DNA from: Campylobacter sp. RM12651
GTDB taxonomy: Bacteria; Campylobacterota; Campylobacteria; Campylobacterales; Campylobacteraceae
Reading direction: 5' to 3'
NCBI RefSeq assembly: GCF_022369475.1
Contig: NZ_CP059600.1
Span: 1,797,355-1,861,354, forward strand
DNA: 64,000 bases
This document shows, in pieces, positions 43,810 through 53,701 of this stretch; the first letter of the stretch is position 1, and the number at the start of each line of letters is the position of its first letter. The translations under genes and the position numbers were made by a program. The notes below the pieces were generated by a model. It was not told the origin of the DNA. It did not search any database and worked only from the letters and a program-made list of their open reading frames with translations.

Positions 43810-44745
43810 ATGAAACTAACAAACAAAGATTTTCTAACTTTAAAAGATTTTAGTAAAGATGAAATCCTAGCACTTATTAAATTTGCAAAAGAGCTAAAAG
43901 AAAAGAAAAAGCAAGGTATAACAGGCAATCATTTGCAAGGAAAAAACATAGCTTTAATATTTGAAAAACCATCAACTAGAACAAGATGTGCATTTGTGGT
44001 AGCTTGTAACGATGAAAAAGCTTATCCTGAATATTTAGGTGCTAACGATATACAATTAGGCAAAAAAGAAAGCATACAAGATACCGCTAGGGTATTAAGT
44101 AGAATGTTTGATGGCATTGAGTTTCGCGGCTTTAATCAAAGTGATTTAGAAACCTTAGCAAAATATAGTGATGTTCCTGTTTGGAATGGTTTGACAAACG
44201 AATTTCATCCAACTCAAATTCTAGCCGATATGCTAACTATTTACGAGCATTTTAACAAACTAGAAGGGCTTAATTTTGCATATATTGGAGATGGTAGAAA
44301 CAATATGGCAAATTCTCTTATGATAGGCTGTGCTAAATTAGGATTAAATTATATAAATATTAGCCCTAAAGAACTTCATCCTGATAATGAATTAATAAAT
44401 CTTTGCAAAAGTTTTGCGAATAACTCAAGTATAAAAATCAGCGATAATATTGAAGATATTAAGGGTGCTGATATTATATATACTGATGTTTGGTGCTCTA
44501 TGGGAGAAGAAGAAAAAGCAAAAGATAGAATAAATATTTTAAAACCTTATCAAGTAAATGATGAATTGCTTTTAAAAACTGGAAAAAATACAATAATAAT
44601 GCACTGCTTACCTGCAGTAAAAGGTAATGAAATTACAGAAAATGTATTTGAAAATAATGCTGATATAATTTTTAATCAAGCAGAAAATAGAATGCACACT
44701 ATAAAAGCTGTTATGATTGCTACTATTTGTAATATAGATATATAA
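43810..44745 (+). CDS. argF: Ornithine carbamoyltransferase
   Basis: ArgF makes citrulline from ornithine and carbamoyl phosphate in arginine synthesis. The 311-aa protein shows FEKPSTRTR (carbamoyl-phosphate loop), NEFHPTQILAD, DVWCSMGEE (ornithine loop) and MHCLPA. The frame opens 10 codons earlier at 43780, but ATG at 43810 directly after AAGGAGAAAA is the clear start. It stands alone, with a TATAAA-type -10 near 43781. Catabolic forms are possible, but no arginine deiminase genes are near. Confidence 0.95.
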   Translation: MKLTNKDFLTLKDFSKDEILALIKFAKELKEKKKQGITGNHLQGKNIALIFEKPSTRTRCAFVVACNDEKAYPEYLGANDIQLGKKESIQDTARVLSRMFDGIEFRGFNQSDLETLAKYSDVPVWNGLTNEFHPTQILADMLTIYEHFNKLEGLNFAYIGDGRNNMANSLMIGCAKLGLNYINISPKELHPDNELINLCKSFANNSSIKISDNIEDIKGADIIYTDVWCSMGEEEKAKDRINILKPYQVNDELLLKTGKNTIIMHCLPAVKGNEITENVFENNADIIFNQAENRMHTIKAVMIATICNIDI

Positions 44746-44819
44746 TTTATTAAACAAATATAAAGCATTTAGGGTTATAATTACCCCTTTTTTAAAATTT
44801 AAATTAAAGGATATTTTTA

Positions 44820-46151
44820 ATGTTTGAGTTGATTAGTGATTCTTTTAAGCAAGCGGTAAATAAATTAAAAACAATAGATGATGAAAAAGCGTTAAAAAAC
44901 GCTATGGAAACTCTTAAAAAGTCTTTGTTAAAGGCTGATGTTCATTTTAAGGTAACGAAAGAATTATTAGTTAATGTAGAAAATGAAGTAAAAGCAAAAG
45001 GAATCGGTCAAAAGCATTTTTTAGATGCAATTAAAAATAACCTTACAAACATACTAACACCAGAAAATAAAATAAGCGAATTTAGATTTTCTCCAAGTGG
45101 TTTAACATCTGTAATGATGATAGGCTTACAAGGTGGTGGAAAGACAACTAGCACGATAAAATTAGCAAATTATTTAAAACTTAGAAAGAAAAAAGTTCTA
45201 GTAGCAGCGTGTGATTTACAAAGACTTGCTGCGGTAGAGCAATTAAGACAATTATGTGAAGCTAATGAAATTGATTTATTTTCAATGGATAGCAAAGACC
45301 CTTGCGAAGTAGCAAAAAATGCTCTTAATAAAGCTAAAGATGGCTTATATGATGTATTATTAGTGGATACTGCAGGTCGTTTAGCGATTGATGAGCCTTT
45401 AATGAACGAATTAGCTCGTGTAAAAGATATAATAAATCCTTATGAGAGTTTTTATGTAGCTGATGCTATGAGTGGTCAAGAAGGTGTAAAAACTGCAGAA
45501 ACATTTAATGAAAAAATAGGCATTAGTGGTGTTATTTTAAGTAAATTTGATGCAGATACTAAAGGCGGGGTTGCTTTAGGTATAGCAAAATTATTAAATC
45601 TACCTTTAAAATTCGTAGGTATTGGTGAGAAGGTAGGAGATTTTGAGAGTTTTGTTCCAGAAAGAATTGTTGGTCGTATTATGGGAGAAGGCGATTTAGC
45701 AACTTTAATGGAAAAAACTTCAGCAGTTTTTGATGAAAAAGAAGCAAAAATCTTAAGCAAAAAAATCAAAAAAGGTGAATTTAATTTCAATGATTTTATA
45801 AACCAACTTGAAAGTGTAAAAAAATTAGGGAATTTAGGTTCATTAGTTGGAATGATACCAGGTCTTGGTGGCATTGCTAATAAAGTAAAAGATATAGATT
45901 TAGAAAGTTCTAAAGAAATGATACATATAAAGGCAATGATTAGCTCAATGACACCAAAAGAAAGAGAAACTCCAAGCCTATTAAACAATGCTAGAAAAGC
46001 AAGAATTGCAAAAGGTGCAGGTCTATCTCAAATGGAAGTTAATAGATTTTTAAAACAATTTGAAAATGCGTCAAAAATCGCTAAAAAACTTTCAAAAGGT
46101 GGTATGAAAGGGCTAGGTTCTATGCTAAATCAAGGAAATTTTCCAAAATAA
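44820..46151 (+). CDS. ffh: Signal recognition particle protein Ffh
   Basis: Ffh binds SRP RNA and signal sequences of nascent membrane proteins and docks with FtsY. The 443-aa protein has the N/G GTPase domain (GLQGGGKTTSTIKLA P-loop, DTAGRLAIDE, SKFDADTKGG) and the methionine-containing M domain from about residue 300 (MTPKERETPSLLNNARKARI, SQMEVNRFLKQFE). It heads the ffh-rpsP-khpA-rimM-trmD-rplS run seen as Cj0709-Cj0714 in C. jejuni. Confidence 0.97.
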   Translation: MFELISDSFKQAVNKLKTIDDEKALKNAMETLKKSLLKADVHFKVTKELLVNVENEVKAKGIGQKHFLDAIKNNLTNILTPENKISEFRFSPSGLTSVMMIGLQGGGKTTSTIKLANYLKLRKKKVLVAACDLQRLAAVEQLRQLCEANEIDLFSMDSKDPCEVAKNALNKAKDGLYDVLLVDTAGRLAIDEPLMNELARVKDIINPYESFYVADAMSGQEGVKTAETFNEKIGISGVILSKFDADTKGGVALGIAKLLNLPLKFVGIGEKVGDFESFVPERIVGRIMGEGDLATLMEKTSAVFDEKEAKILSKKIKKGEFNFNDFINQLESVKKLGNLGSLVGMIPGLGGIANKVKDIDLESSKEMIHIKAMISSMTPKERETPSLLNNARKARIAKGAGLSQMEVNRFLKQFENASKIAKKLSKGGMKGLGSMLNQGNFPK

Positions 46152-46163
46152 TTAAAAATTTTT

Positions 46164-46192
46164 AAAGCTTTAAACTTATTTAAAGCTTTTTT
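46164..46192 (+). terminator. Hairpin between ffh and rpsP
   Basis: AAAGCTTTAAA and TTTAAAGCTTT form an 11-bp stem followed by TTTTA. It may end ffh transcription or reduce read-through into rpsP. Confidence 0.75.
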
Positions 46193-46243
46193 ATAGACAA
46201 TTTTTGTTTATAAAAAATCTTTAAATCAATCAAGGAGAAAATA

Positions 46244-46468
46244 ATGACAGTTGTAAGACTAACAAGAATGGGTAGAAAAAAGCGTCCTTTTTATCGTATC
46301 GTAGTAACAGATAGCAGAAAAAGAAGAGATGGCGGTTGGATTGAGAGTATAGGATATTACAATCCTATGAGCGAGCCTGAAACAATCAAATTTGATGCTG
46401 AAAGACTAGCTTACTGGAAAAGCGTAGGCGCTAAATTAAGCGATCGTGTAGCAAGAATTACAAAATAA
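46244..46468 (+). CDS. rpsP: 30S ribosomal protein S16
   Basis: S16 is a small-subunit assembly protein. The 74-aa protein shows [38 protein letters not shown] and [23 protein letters not shown] precedes the ATG, and its last base is the first base of the khpA start (AATGG). Confidence 0.97.
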   Translation: MTVVRLTRMGRKKRPFYRIVVTDSRKRRDGGWIESIGYYNPMSEPETIKFDAERLAYWKSVGAKLSDRVARITK

Positions 46469-46713
46469 TGGTAAAAGAATTTATTTTTACATATGCAAAA
46501 ACAATAGCCGCAAATCCTGAGCGGCTAGAAATTTTTGTAGAAGAAAAAGAAAATAACCTAATAGATATTGTTATTATGGCTACTAAAATAGATGCCGGAA
46601 GACTTATTGGAAAATCAGGAAAAATCATAACCGCAATTAAAACAATAGCAGTTAATCACAAAAATACTCAAAAATTAAATTATAAAATCACGGTAAAAAC
46701 TTTTGATGAATAA
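46468..46713 (+). CDS. khpA: KH-domain RNA-binding protein KhpA
   Basis: The 81-aa protein is a single KH domain with the GxxG loop in DAGRLIGKSGKIITAIKTI. KhpA proteins bind RNA, often with KhpB, and affect cell division and envelope genes in other bacteria. It overlaps rpsP by 1 nt and rimM by 8 nt, as in C. jejuni Cj0711. Confidence 0.92.
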   Translation: MVKEFIFTYAKTIAANPERLEIFVEEKENNLIDIVIMATKIDAGRLIGKSGKIITAIKTIAVNHKNTQKLNYKITVKTFDE

Positions 46714-47224
46714 TCTAGTTTATGTTGCTAAAATTGGTAAAACTCACGGATTACTTGGTTTTTTAAAATTTCATAATAAAAGTGATTTTTACGAACAATT
46801 TAAACCTAAAGCTGAATTTTTTGATAAAAATGGTAAAAAATTCATAATTAAATCTTTTGATTTTTCAAATTCTTTAGTGCAATTTGTAGGATATGAAGAT
46901 ATAAATAAGGCTAAAGAACTTGTAAATATGGAGCTTTACTCTAATATTGAAAATACTAGAAAAAATATTAAGCTTAAAAAAGATGAATATTTTTATTTTG
47001 ATATTATTGGGTTAAAAGTATATCAAGATGATGAGTTTTTAGGTAGCGTTGTTGATATTTTAGAAACAGGAGCTAATGATTTATTAGAGATAAAAACTAG
47101 CGATGAATTAGTAAATTTAGGCTTAGCTAAGAGTTTTTATATACCTTTTCACAATAATTTTATAATTTCAGTAAGTGATATTATCAAGGTAAATAATTCT
47201 AAAAGTATTTTAGAAAATTCGTAA
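46706..47224 (+). CDS. rimM: Ribosome maturation factor RimM
   Basis: RimM binds S19 and helps mature the 30S head. The 172-aa protein shows [16 protein letters not shown] at the N-terminus and the PRC-barrel segment [21 protein letters not shown]. The frame opens at TTG 46703; ATG at 46706 is preferred. It overlaps the khpA end and shares one base with trmD (TAATG). Confidence 0.95.
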   Translation: MNNLVYVAKIGKTHGLLGFLKFHNKSDFYEQFKPKAEFFDKNGKKFIIKSFDFSNSLVQFVGYEDINKAKELVNMELYSNIENTRKNIKLKKDEYFYFDIIGLKVYQDDEFLGSVVDILETGANDLLEIKTSDELVNLGLAKSFYIPFHNNFIISVSDIIKVNNSKSILENS

Positions 47225-47940
47225 TGAAATTTAATTTTATAAGTTTATTTCCAAATCTAATTGAAAACTATTTTAATGAAAGCATTTTAAAAATTGCAAG
47301 AGAAAAAGAGCTTATAAAACTACATTTTGACAATCCTAGAAATTATTCTACAAACAAACATAATAAAGTAGATGATACGAAAATCAGCGGCGGAGCAGGT
47401 ATGCTTATGGCTTGTCAGCCTTTATTTGATTGTTTAGAAAATTATAAAAATTCTCATATTATATTTTTAAGCCCTACAGGAAAACCTTTTAAACAAATTG
47501 ATGCTAAAAGACTTGCCTTAAAAAATGAAATTACTTTTGTATGTGGAAGATATGAAGGTATTGATGAAAGAGTGTATGAAAATTATGCTAATGAAGTTTT
47601 TAGCATAGGTGATTTTGTCCTAACGGGCGGGGAATTAGGAGCTCTTTGTATGTGCGATGCAATTGCTAGAAATATAAATGGAGTAATAAAACAAGAAAGC
47701 TTAGTAGAAGAAAGTTTTGAAAATTATTTATTAGAAGCTCCATCTTTTACTAAACCTTTTATATTTGAATATAAAAAAAATAATATTTTTAAGAAATTTT
47801 ATTCAATTTCAAGTTTTGTTAAGGGTAATCACGCTAATATTAGCCTTTTAAAAAATCATCTATCGTTTTGCAAGACCAAATTCCACCGCCCGGATTTACT
47901 TGCTAAGCACAATAATTTAAGGAAAAACTATGAGAAATAA
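47224..47940 (+). CDS. trmD: tRNA (guanine37-N1)-methyltransferase TrmD
   Basis: TrmD methylates G37 of tRNAs reading CNN/GG-type codons and prevents frameshifting; it uses SAM bound in a trefoil knot. The 238-aa protein shows [40 protein letters not shown] and [13 protein letters not shown]. It overlaps rplS by 11 nt. Confidence 0.97.
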   Translation: MKFNFISLFPNLIENYFNESILKIAREKELIKLHFDNPRNYSTNKHNKVDDTKISGGAGMLMACQPLFDCLENYKNSHIIFLSPTGKPFKQIDAKRLALKNEITFVCGRYEGIDERVYENYANEVFSIGDFVLTGGELGALCMCDAIARNINGVIKQESLVEESFENYLLEAPSFTKPFIFEYKKNNIFKKFYSISSFVKGNHANISLLKNHLSFCKTKFHRPDLLAKHNNLRKNYEK

Positions 47941-48286
47941 ATATATTGAGCAGTTTGAAGCTAAACAAATTGAAGGAAAAAATATTCCTGATTTTAGAGC
48001 TGGCGATACATTAAAACTTGCTATTCATATTAAAGAAGGTGATAAGTCAAGGGTTCAAAATTTTGAAGGTATTTGTATAGCTCGTCGTGGTCAAGGCACA
48101 GGTGAAACTTTTATGGTTCGCAAAATTGGTGCAAATGGTGTTGGAGTAGAAAGAATATTCCCAATTTATTCTGATAGTCTAGAAAGTATTACGGTAGTTC
48201 GCCATGGTAAAGTAAGACGCTCAAGACTATTCTATCTACGCAGATTACGCGGTAAAGCTGCAAGAATTAAAGAACTTAAACGCTAA
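47930..48286 (+). CDS. rplS: 50S ribosomal protein L19
   Basis: L19 lies at the 30S-50S interface. The 118-aa protein shows [40 protein letters not shown] and [19 protein letters not shown]. It starts within the end of trmD and is followed by a terminator. Confidence 0.97.
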   Translation: MRNKYIEQFEAKQIEGKNIPDFRAGDTLKLAIHIKEGDKSRVQNFEGICIARRGQGTGETFMVRKIGANGVGVERIFPIYSDSLESITVVRHGKVRRSRLFYLRRLRGKAARIKELKR

Positions 48287-48290
48287 TATT

Positions 48291-48310
48291 ACGGAGATTT
48301 TTCTCCGTTT
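48291..48310 (+). terminator. Terminator after rplS
   Basis: ACGGAGA and TCTCCGT form a 7-bp stem around TTTT, followed by TTG, 4 nt after the rplS stop. Confidence 0.8.
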
Positions 48311-48329
48311 GTAGAATTTCGTTTATAGA

Positions 48330-48806
48330 ATGATTACAATACAAAAAGCTTCAGAAAAAGATTTAGATTTAATCTTAGGATTTATTAAAAAATTAGCTGA
48401 TTATGAAAACTTATCAAGTAGCGTTGTGGCTACTAAAGAACTTTTAAAAGAAAACTTATTTATAAAACAAAAAGCTTATGTTTTAATAGCTTATTATGAT
48501 TTAAAGCCTGTTGGATTTGCTTTGTATTTTAATAATTTCTCTACATTTTTAGGAAAATGTGGAATTTATTTAGAAGATTTATTCGTTGATGTTGAATACA
48601 GAAATAAAGGAATAGGAAAAGCACTCATAAAAGAGCTAGCTAAAATAGCTAATCAAAGTGATTATGAAAGAATTGATTGGGTTTGTCTTAAAGACAACTA
48701 TCCAAGTCTTGAAGTTTATAAAAAAATAGGAGCTAATACAAAAGATGAATGGCTACTACATAGACTTGAAAAATCAGATATAAACAACCTTTTAAATAAT
48801 AAATAA
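48330..48806 (+). CDS. GNAT-family N-acetyltransferase
   Basis: The 158-aa protein has the acetyl-CoA-binding motif A LEDLFVDVEYRNKGIGKALI and motif B WVCLKDNYPSLEVYKKIGA. The overall pattern (ITIQKASEKDLDLILGFI, ALYFNNFSTFLGKCGIYLEDLF) is that of diamine/thialysine N-acetyltransferases, so a polyamine or amino-acid amine may be the substrate; this is inference. It lies 43 nt after rplS, beyond a terminator, and has a weak ribosome-binding site. Confidence 0.88.
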   Translation: MITIQKASEKDLDLILGFIKKLADYENLSSSVVATKELLKENLFIKQKAYVLIAYYDLKPVGFALYFNNFSTFLGKCGIYLEDLFVDVEYRNKGIGKALIKELAKIANQSDYERIDWVCLKDNYPSLEVYKKIGANTKDEWLLHRLEKSDINNLLNNK

Positions 48807-49164
48807 GTTATCTTAACTATGTATAAAAATCACTTAAAATATAAATAATCATACATTTAAAATTCTTAAATTAATACCTTAGCTAAATCAATAATTTAAT
48901 AACTTTTAAAATCACTAATTATTGTTTAGTTTTAGATTTTTAAATAATTCTAGCTAAATTACTTTTAGCATTATAAGCTTTTATTACCTATAAATACTAT
49001 AAGCGTTTAATAAAACTAAAAATACTCATAAATACATTTATTTTTCAAATTCCAAAACAATTAATAATCAAACCAACCATATTTATAACCACCTTATAAA
49101 GCGTTATAACTAATTTACAATAAAATAAAAAATAATTAAATAAATTATTTCTTAGGGGTTATAA
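48807..49164. other. AT-rich intergenic region
   Basis: This 358-bp stretch between the GNAT gene and the acyltransferase fusion contains no ORF with a ribosome-binding site, no clear hairpin and no RNA I recognise. The promoter of the following gene should lie near its right end. Confidence 0.6.
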
Positions 49165-52100
49165 ATGAGAAACGATTTTTTAAAAATCAATGGAATAATC
49201 GCATTTTTATTAGTTGGATTTTTGAATGCTTTTGTTGATTTAGGACATAAAATCATTATTCAAAACACGGTTTATAAGATTTATGATGGAAGCACGCAAT
49301 TATTTTTAACTGCAATTATTAATGCTTTAATTTTATTACCTTATATTTTTAGCTTTTCAATATCTGGATTTTTAGCTGATAAATATCCTAAAAATAAAGT
49401 TATGAAAATAACTGCTTTAGCAAATATATTTTTAGTATCAATCATTTGTTTTAGTTATTACAATGGTTATTTTTATCTAGCCTTTATAATGACGCTTATT
49501 ATGGGTATTCAATCAGCCTTATATTCTCCTGCTAAATATGGTTATATTAAAGAGCTAGTCGGCATCAAGCAACTTGCTATGGGAAATGGTGCTATAAATG
49601 CTGTTAGTATTGTGGCTATTTTGTGCGGAATGCTTGTATTTTCTTTAGGTTTTGAATTATTATTAAACGAGTTTAGCACGAGTAAGGATATATTAACTCA
49701 AGTAGCTCCACTAGGCTTATTACTAGTAGCTTTTAGTGTTTTAGAATTTATTTTAGCGTCTAAATTACCACAGGTTAAAAGTGAAAATTCTAATTTGGCA
49801 TTCAATAAAAACGATTATTTAAAAGGAGTTTTGCTTAAAAACAACCTTAGCTTAATATTTCAAAATAAAGTAATTTGGCTATGTATAATAGGAATTGCCT
49901 TCTTTTGGGCTATTTCTCAATTATATTTAGTATCTTTTCCTGTATTTGCTAAGTTTCATCTAAATGAATTAAACACCTTTTATGTGCAAGGCGTAATGGC
50001 AGCTAGTGCAATAGGCGTTATTATAGGTTCAATAATTGCAGGTAGATTTTCTAAAAACTACATTGAATTAGGGCTTATCCCGCTTGGTGCTTTAGGATTA
50101 TTTTTAAGCTCATTATTAATAAGCTTTCTTAATAATTTATTTGCCTTTGCACTTGTATTTTTTATATTTGGCATATCTGGGGCAATATTTACAATCGCTC
50201 TTAATTCTTTAATACAATTTAATGCTAAAGAAAATGAATTAGGTATAGTCTTAGCAGGAAATAATTTTATTCAAAATATTTTTATGCTAAGTTTTGTAAT
50301 ACTTGCTACTTTTTTTGCTTATTTAGAAATTGATGTTTTATATTTGTTTTATTTCATTGTAGTTGTGAGTTTTTTAGGCTCTTTTTATGTATTAATAAAA
50401 CTGCCTTTTTCTTTAGTAAGAATAATAGTAAGCCTTGCTTTTTATCAAAAATATAGATTATTAGTAGCAGGGTTTGAAAATATCCCACAAAATAAAGGAG
50501 TGCTATTATTAGGCAATCATATTTCCTTTATTGACTGGGCTATTATACAAATGGCAATCCCTAAAAAAGTGCATTTTGTAATGGAGAGAAAATACTATCA
50601 AAAATGGTATATTAGAATGTTTATAAAGCATTTTGGAGTAATCCCTGTAAGCTCTGCTGCAAGTAAAGAGGCCTTAGAATTAATTGCAACTTATATCAAA
50701 AAAGGCGAAATTGTTTGTATTTTCCCTGAAGGAACTCTCTCAAGACACGGACATTTAAATGAATTTAAAAGTGGATTTGAATTAGCGTGCAAGGATTTAA
50801 GCGAAGATGATGGGATTATAATTCCTTTTTATATCCACGGGCTTTGGGGTAGTTCGTTTTCAAGAAGTGATGAAGAATACAATTTAAGAAATAAAAAAAT
50901 CGGTAAAAGAGAAATAGCAATAGCATTCGGAACAGCCCTTAGCATACATTCAAGTAAAGAATTAGTAAAAGCTAAAGTGTTTGAACTATCATTCTTAGCT
51001 ACAAAAACTCAAAGCGATAATCTAAAAACAATAGAAAAAGCCTTTATCCTAAGTGCTAAAAAATACTCACAAAATATAGCGATAAACGACCCTTTAGCAG
51101 GAGATATAAGCTACAAAAAACTCCTAGCATTAAGCCTAGTGCTTAGTAAAAAAATCCCTAACGATGAAAATATAGGCATATTATTACCTGCTTCATTTGC
51201 TTCAACGCTTGTAAATCTAGCTAGTTTATTTGCTGGAAAAACCATAGTAAATCTAAATTACACCGCAGGAATAAAAGCAATAAATCAAGCAAAAGAAAGT
51301 GCAAATATAAAGCATATTTATACATCATCTAAATTCTTAGAAAAGCTAGAAAATAAAGGCTTTAAATTAGAATTAGAAAATGTAAATATCATTTATTTAG
51401 AAGATTTAATAAAAGCAATAAAAAAAGAAAAGCTAGATATTATCTTTAAACTCTTTTTAATAAGTATCTTACCTAGCTTTATGTTACAAGCCTTATTTAC
51501 TAAGAATTTAAGCAATGAAAAAACAGCTGCGATTTTATTTAGTAGTGGTAGCGAAGGAATGCCTAAAGGAGTTATGCTAAGCCATAAAAATATCTTAAGC
51601 AATATTGCTTCAATTTCTAGCATAATTTGTGCAAAAGATGATGATGTAATACTCTCATCTTTACCGCCATTTCACGCATTTGGACTAACCGTTACTACAT
51701 TTATGCCTTTAATAGAAGGGATAAAAAGTGCAACTTGTGCTGACCCTACCGATGCTTTAGGCGTTGCAAAAACTATAGTAAAAAATAATGTTAGCATTAT
51801 GTGTGCAACTTCTACATTTTTAGGAATTTATGCAAGAAATAAAAAAATAGATGAAATTATGTTTGATAGCCTTAGAATTGTAGTTGCAGGTGCTGAAAAA
51901 TTAAAGCCCGAGATTAAATCAGCTTTTGAGCTAAAGTTCAAAAAAAATATTTACGAAGGTTACGGAGCTACCGAGACAACACCTGTTGCAAGTGTGAATC
52001 TACCTAATAAATTTGATAGCACATATTGGCAACTACATAGAGCAAATAAAGATAAAAGCGTAGGTATGCCTTTACCTGGCACTGCTATTAGAATAGTTGA

Positions 52101-52623
52101 TCCACTAAGCTATGAAGAATTAAAAGCAAACGAAGATGGACTTATTTTAATAGGCGGACACCAAGTAATGCAAGGATATTTAAATAATCCTGAAAAAACT
52201 GCCGAAGTTATAAAAGAAATAGACGGCATTAGATGGTATAACACAGGGGATAAGGGACATTTAGATGAAGATGGATTTTTATACATTGTAGATAGATATT
52301 CAAGGTTTGCAAAAATTGGTGGAGAGATGATTTCTTTAGGACTTGTTGAAAGCGAAGTTGCTAAAGTGATTAATAATGATGAAGTAAAACTCTGCTCTAC
52401 TTCTTTAGAAGATGATAAAAAAGGCGAGATGGTAGTTTTATTAATTGAATGTAGTGAAGAAAAATTTGATTATTTTGTAGATTTAATAAAACAAAGCGAA
52501 ATACTAGCAATTTATAAACCTAGTAAATATATTTTGATAAAAGAAATTCCATTATTAGGCAGTGGAAAGGTAGATTATAAAGAAGCAAAAGCCCTAGCTA
52601 AAAGTATTTTAGAAAACAATTAA
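49165..52623 (+). CDS. aas: Fused lysophospholipid transporter/acyltransferase/acyl-ACP synthetase (LplT-Aas type)
   Basis: The 1152-aa protein joins three activities. Residues 1-415 form an MFS domain of the LplT type (about 12 helices, LADKYPKNKVMK loop). Residues 415-620 form a PlsC acyltransferase with GNHISFIDWAI (HxxxxD) and FPEGTLSRHG. Residues 620-1152 form an AMP-binding acyl-ACP synthetase with AILFSSGSEGMPKGVMLSH, GYGATETTPV and YNTGDKGHLDEDGFLYIVDR. Together they should flip 2-acyl-lysophospholipids inward and re-acylate them for membrane repair. In E. coli the first part is the separate gene lplT. The gene stands alone, followed by a terminator. Confidence 0.93.
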   Translation: MRNDFLKINGIIAFLLVGFLNAFVDLGHKIIIQNTVYKIYDGSTQLFLTAIINALILLPYIFSFSISGFLADKYPKNKVMKITALANIFLVSIICFSYYNGYFYLAFIMTLIMGIQSALYSPAKYGYIKELVGIKQLAMGNGAINAVSIVAILCGMLVFSLGFELLLNEFSTSKDILTQVAPLGLLLVAFSVLEFILASKLPQVKSENSNLAFNKNDYLKGVLLKNNLSLIFQNKVIWLCIIGIAFFWAISQLYLVSFPVFAKFHLNELNTFYVQGVMAASAIGVIIGSIIAGRFSKNYIELGLIPLGALGLFLSSLLISFLNNLFAFALVFFIFGISGAIFTIALNSLIQFNAKENELGIVLAGNNFIQNIFMLSFVILATFFAYLEIDVLYLFYFIVVVSFLGSFYVLIKLPFSLVRIIVSLAFYQKYRLLVAGFENIPQNKGVLLLGNHISFIDWAIIQMAIPKKVHFVMERKYYQKWYIRMFIKHFGVIPVSSAASKEALELIATYIKKGEIVCIFPEGTLSRHGHLNEFKSGFELACKDLSEDDGIIIPFYIHGLWGSSFSRSDEEYNLRNKKIGKREIAIAFGTALSIHSSKELVKAKVFELSFLATKTQSDNLKTIEKAFILSAKKYSQNIAINDPLAGDISYKKLLALSLVLSKKIPNDENIGILLPASFASTLVNLASLFAGKTIVNLNYTAGIKAINQAKESANIKHIYTSSKFLEKLENKGFKLELENVNIIYLEDLIKAIKKEKLDIIFKLFLISILPSFMLQALFTKNLSNEKTAAILFSSGSEGMPKGVMLSHKNILSNIASISSIICAKDDDVILSSLPPFHAFGLTVTTFMPLIEGIKSATCADPTDALGVAKTIVKNNVSIMCATSTFLGIYARNKKIDEIMFDSLRIVVAGAEKLKPEIKSAFELKFKKNIYEGYGATETTPVASVNLPNKFDSTYWQLHRANKDKSVGMPLPGTAIRIVDPLSYEELKANEDGLILIGGHQVMQGYLNNPEKTAEVIKEIDGIRWYNTGDKGHLDEDGFLYIVDRYSRFAKIGGEMISLGLVESEVAKVINNDEVKLCSTSLEDDKKGEMVVLLIECSEEKFDYFVDLIKQSEILAIYKPSKYILIKEIPLLGSGKVDYKEAKALAKSILENN

Positions 52624-52633
52624 TAAAATTTAT

Positions 52634-52676
52634 ACTAAAAGGAAGAGTAACTTAAACTCTAAACCTTTTAGTTTTG
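52634..52676 (+). terminator. Terminator after the aas fusion gene
   Basis: ACTAAAAGG and CCTTTTAGT close a hairpin with an inner AGAGT/ACTCT stem, followed by TTTTG. Confidence 0.75.
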
Positions 52677-52784
52677 CAATACTAATTAAAGTTTTGCTAA
52701 TTTTTGAATATTAAAGTATCAAATGAAATTCTTAATTATTTTTAGATGAAAAATATTTTAGGTTTTATTTATGCGTTTTTAATA

Positions 52785-53243
52785 TTAAATCAACATATTT
52801 AATTCATTTTCTAAGACAGATTTTGGAGTAAGCGATATAAATTTTTTAACCATTTTTCCATCTTTATCGTAAATAAACATAGCAGGCACACCCCAAACAC
52901 CACCTACTACATTGCTTAAATACTCAACATCTAAACTCTCATAAATAGTAGCAAATGTAACACCTTTTAAGCTTTCTTTTGCCATATCATAATCTCTCAT
53001 ACCACCTAATACAGCAATAATTTTATAATCCTTACTAAGCTCATTTAAGATAGGAATTTGTTTAGCACATACACCGCAATCCTTTGTGTAAAAAAATAAC
53101 ATAAAAGGCTCATTTAATCCCTTTAATGCTTGTTCTTTCGCACTATAACTTAAATGTATTGGCTCTTTTGAATTTAAAGCTAACATTGCTTCATCTTTAC
53201 AAGCACAAAGTAAAAATATGAAAATTGCTAGAAAAAATCTCAT
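52785..53243 (-). CDS. Thioredoxin-like lipoprotein of the iron-uptake locus (Cj1665-like)
   Basis: The 152-aa protein begins with a lipoprotein signal (IFIFLLCACKD, lipobox Cys about 14) and a thioredoxin fold with the active site KDCGVCAKQ (CxxC). GGVWGVPAMFIYDKDG holds the cis-proline strand. It is the last gene of the FTR1-p19 operon and overlaps the preceding thioredoxin-like gene by 4 nt. By position it matches C. jejuni Cj1665. Reduction of periplasmic iron or cysteines of locus proteins is the likely role, by inference. Confidence 0.88.
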   Translation of the reverse strand: MRFFLAIFIFLLCACKDEAMLALNSKEPIHLSYSAKEQALKGLNEPFMLFFYTKDCGVCAKQIPILNELSKDYKIIAVLGGMRDYDMAKESLKGVTFATIYESLDVEYLSNVVGGVWGVPAMFIYDKDGKMVKKFISLTPKSVLENELNMLI

Positions 53244-53701
53244 AAATATTCCTTAATCTTATTAGTTAAAAATTCCAAACTTCTATCACCTAATACTTTA
53301 TCCACATAAATTCCATCTTTTAAAATAAATAAAGTCGGAACAGCAAAAATATCATACCTACTCCAGCTAATGTCTTCTTCATCTTTTAAAAAAATCATAT
53401 TTGAATATTGGTGTTCTAATTCATGTTTTTTAATAGTATTTAAATCATCAATAGAATTAATTGCATAGATACTAATATTATTTTCATTCGCAAATTCATT
53501 TAATCCAGCCATTACTTTAAGACAAGCAGCACAACCATTTTGCCAAAATTCTATCAATTCTATACCTTGTCTTTTTAACTCTATTTTATTTAAAGCTGTA
53601 GTTTTTGCAAGAATATTAGGAGCTTGTTTATTTAATACTAGCTTATTATCTTCGCAAGATACAAAAAACAAAAGTATTAAAACTATTAGAATTTTATTCA
53701 T
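53240..53701 (-). CDS. Thioredoxin-like lipoprotein of the iron-uptake locus (Cj1664-like)
   Basis: The 153-aa protein has a lipoprotein signal (LILLFFVSCED) and a TlpA-type thioredoxin fold. The redox site is NGCAACLKVM (CxxC) and the cis-proline segment is FAVPTLFILKDG. It overlaps the ATPase gene by 8 nt and the next thioredoxin-like gene by 4 nt. Two tandem thioredoxin-like proteins are also found at Cj1664-Cj1665. Confidence 0.88.
   Translation of the reverse strand: MNKILIVLILLFFVSCEDNKLVLNKQAPNILAKTTALNKIELKRQGIELIEFWQNGCAACLKVMAGLNEFANENNISIYAINSIDDLNTIKKHELEHQYSNMIFLKDEEDISWSRYDIFAVPTLFILKDGIYVDKVLGDRSLEFLTNKIKEYL

Noticed and set aside
45476-45988. 170-codon minus-strand ORF inside ffh
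   Set aside because: It is antisense to the conserved GTPase and M domains and shows no family features.
48807-49164. A possible small RNA in the long gap before the aas fusion
   Set aside because: I could find no stable hairpin, terminator or conserved motif to support one.
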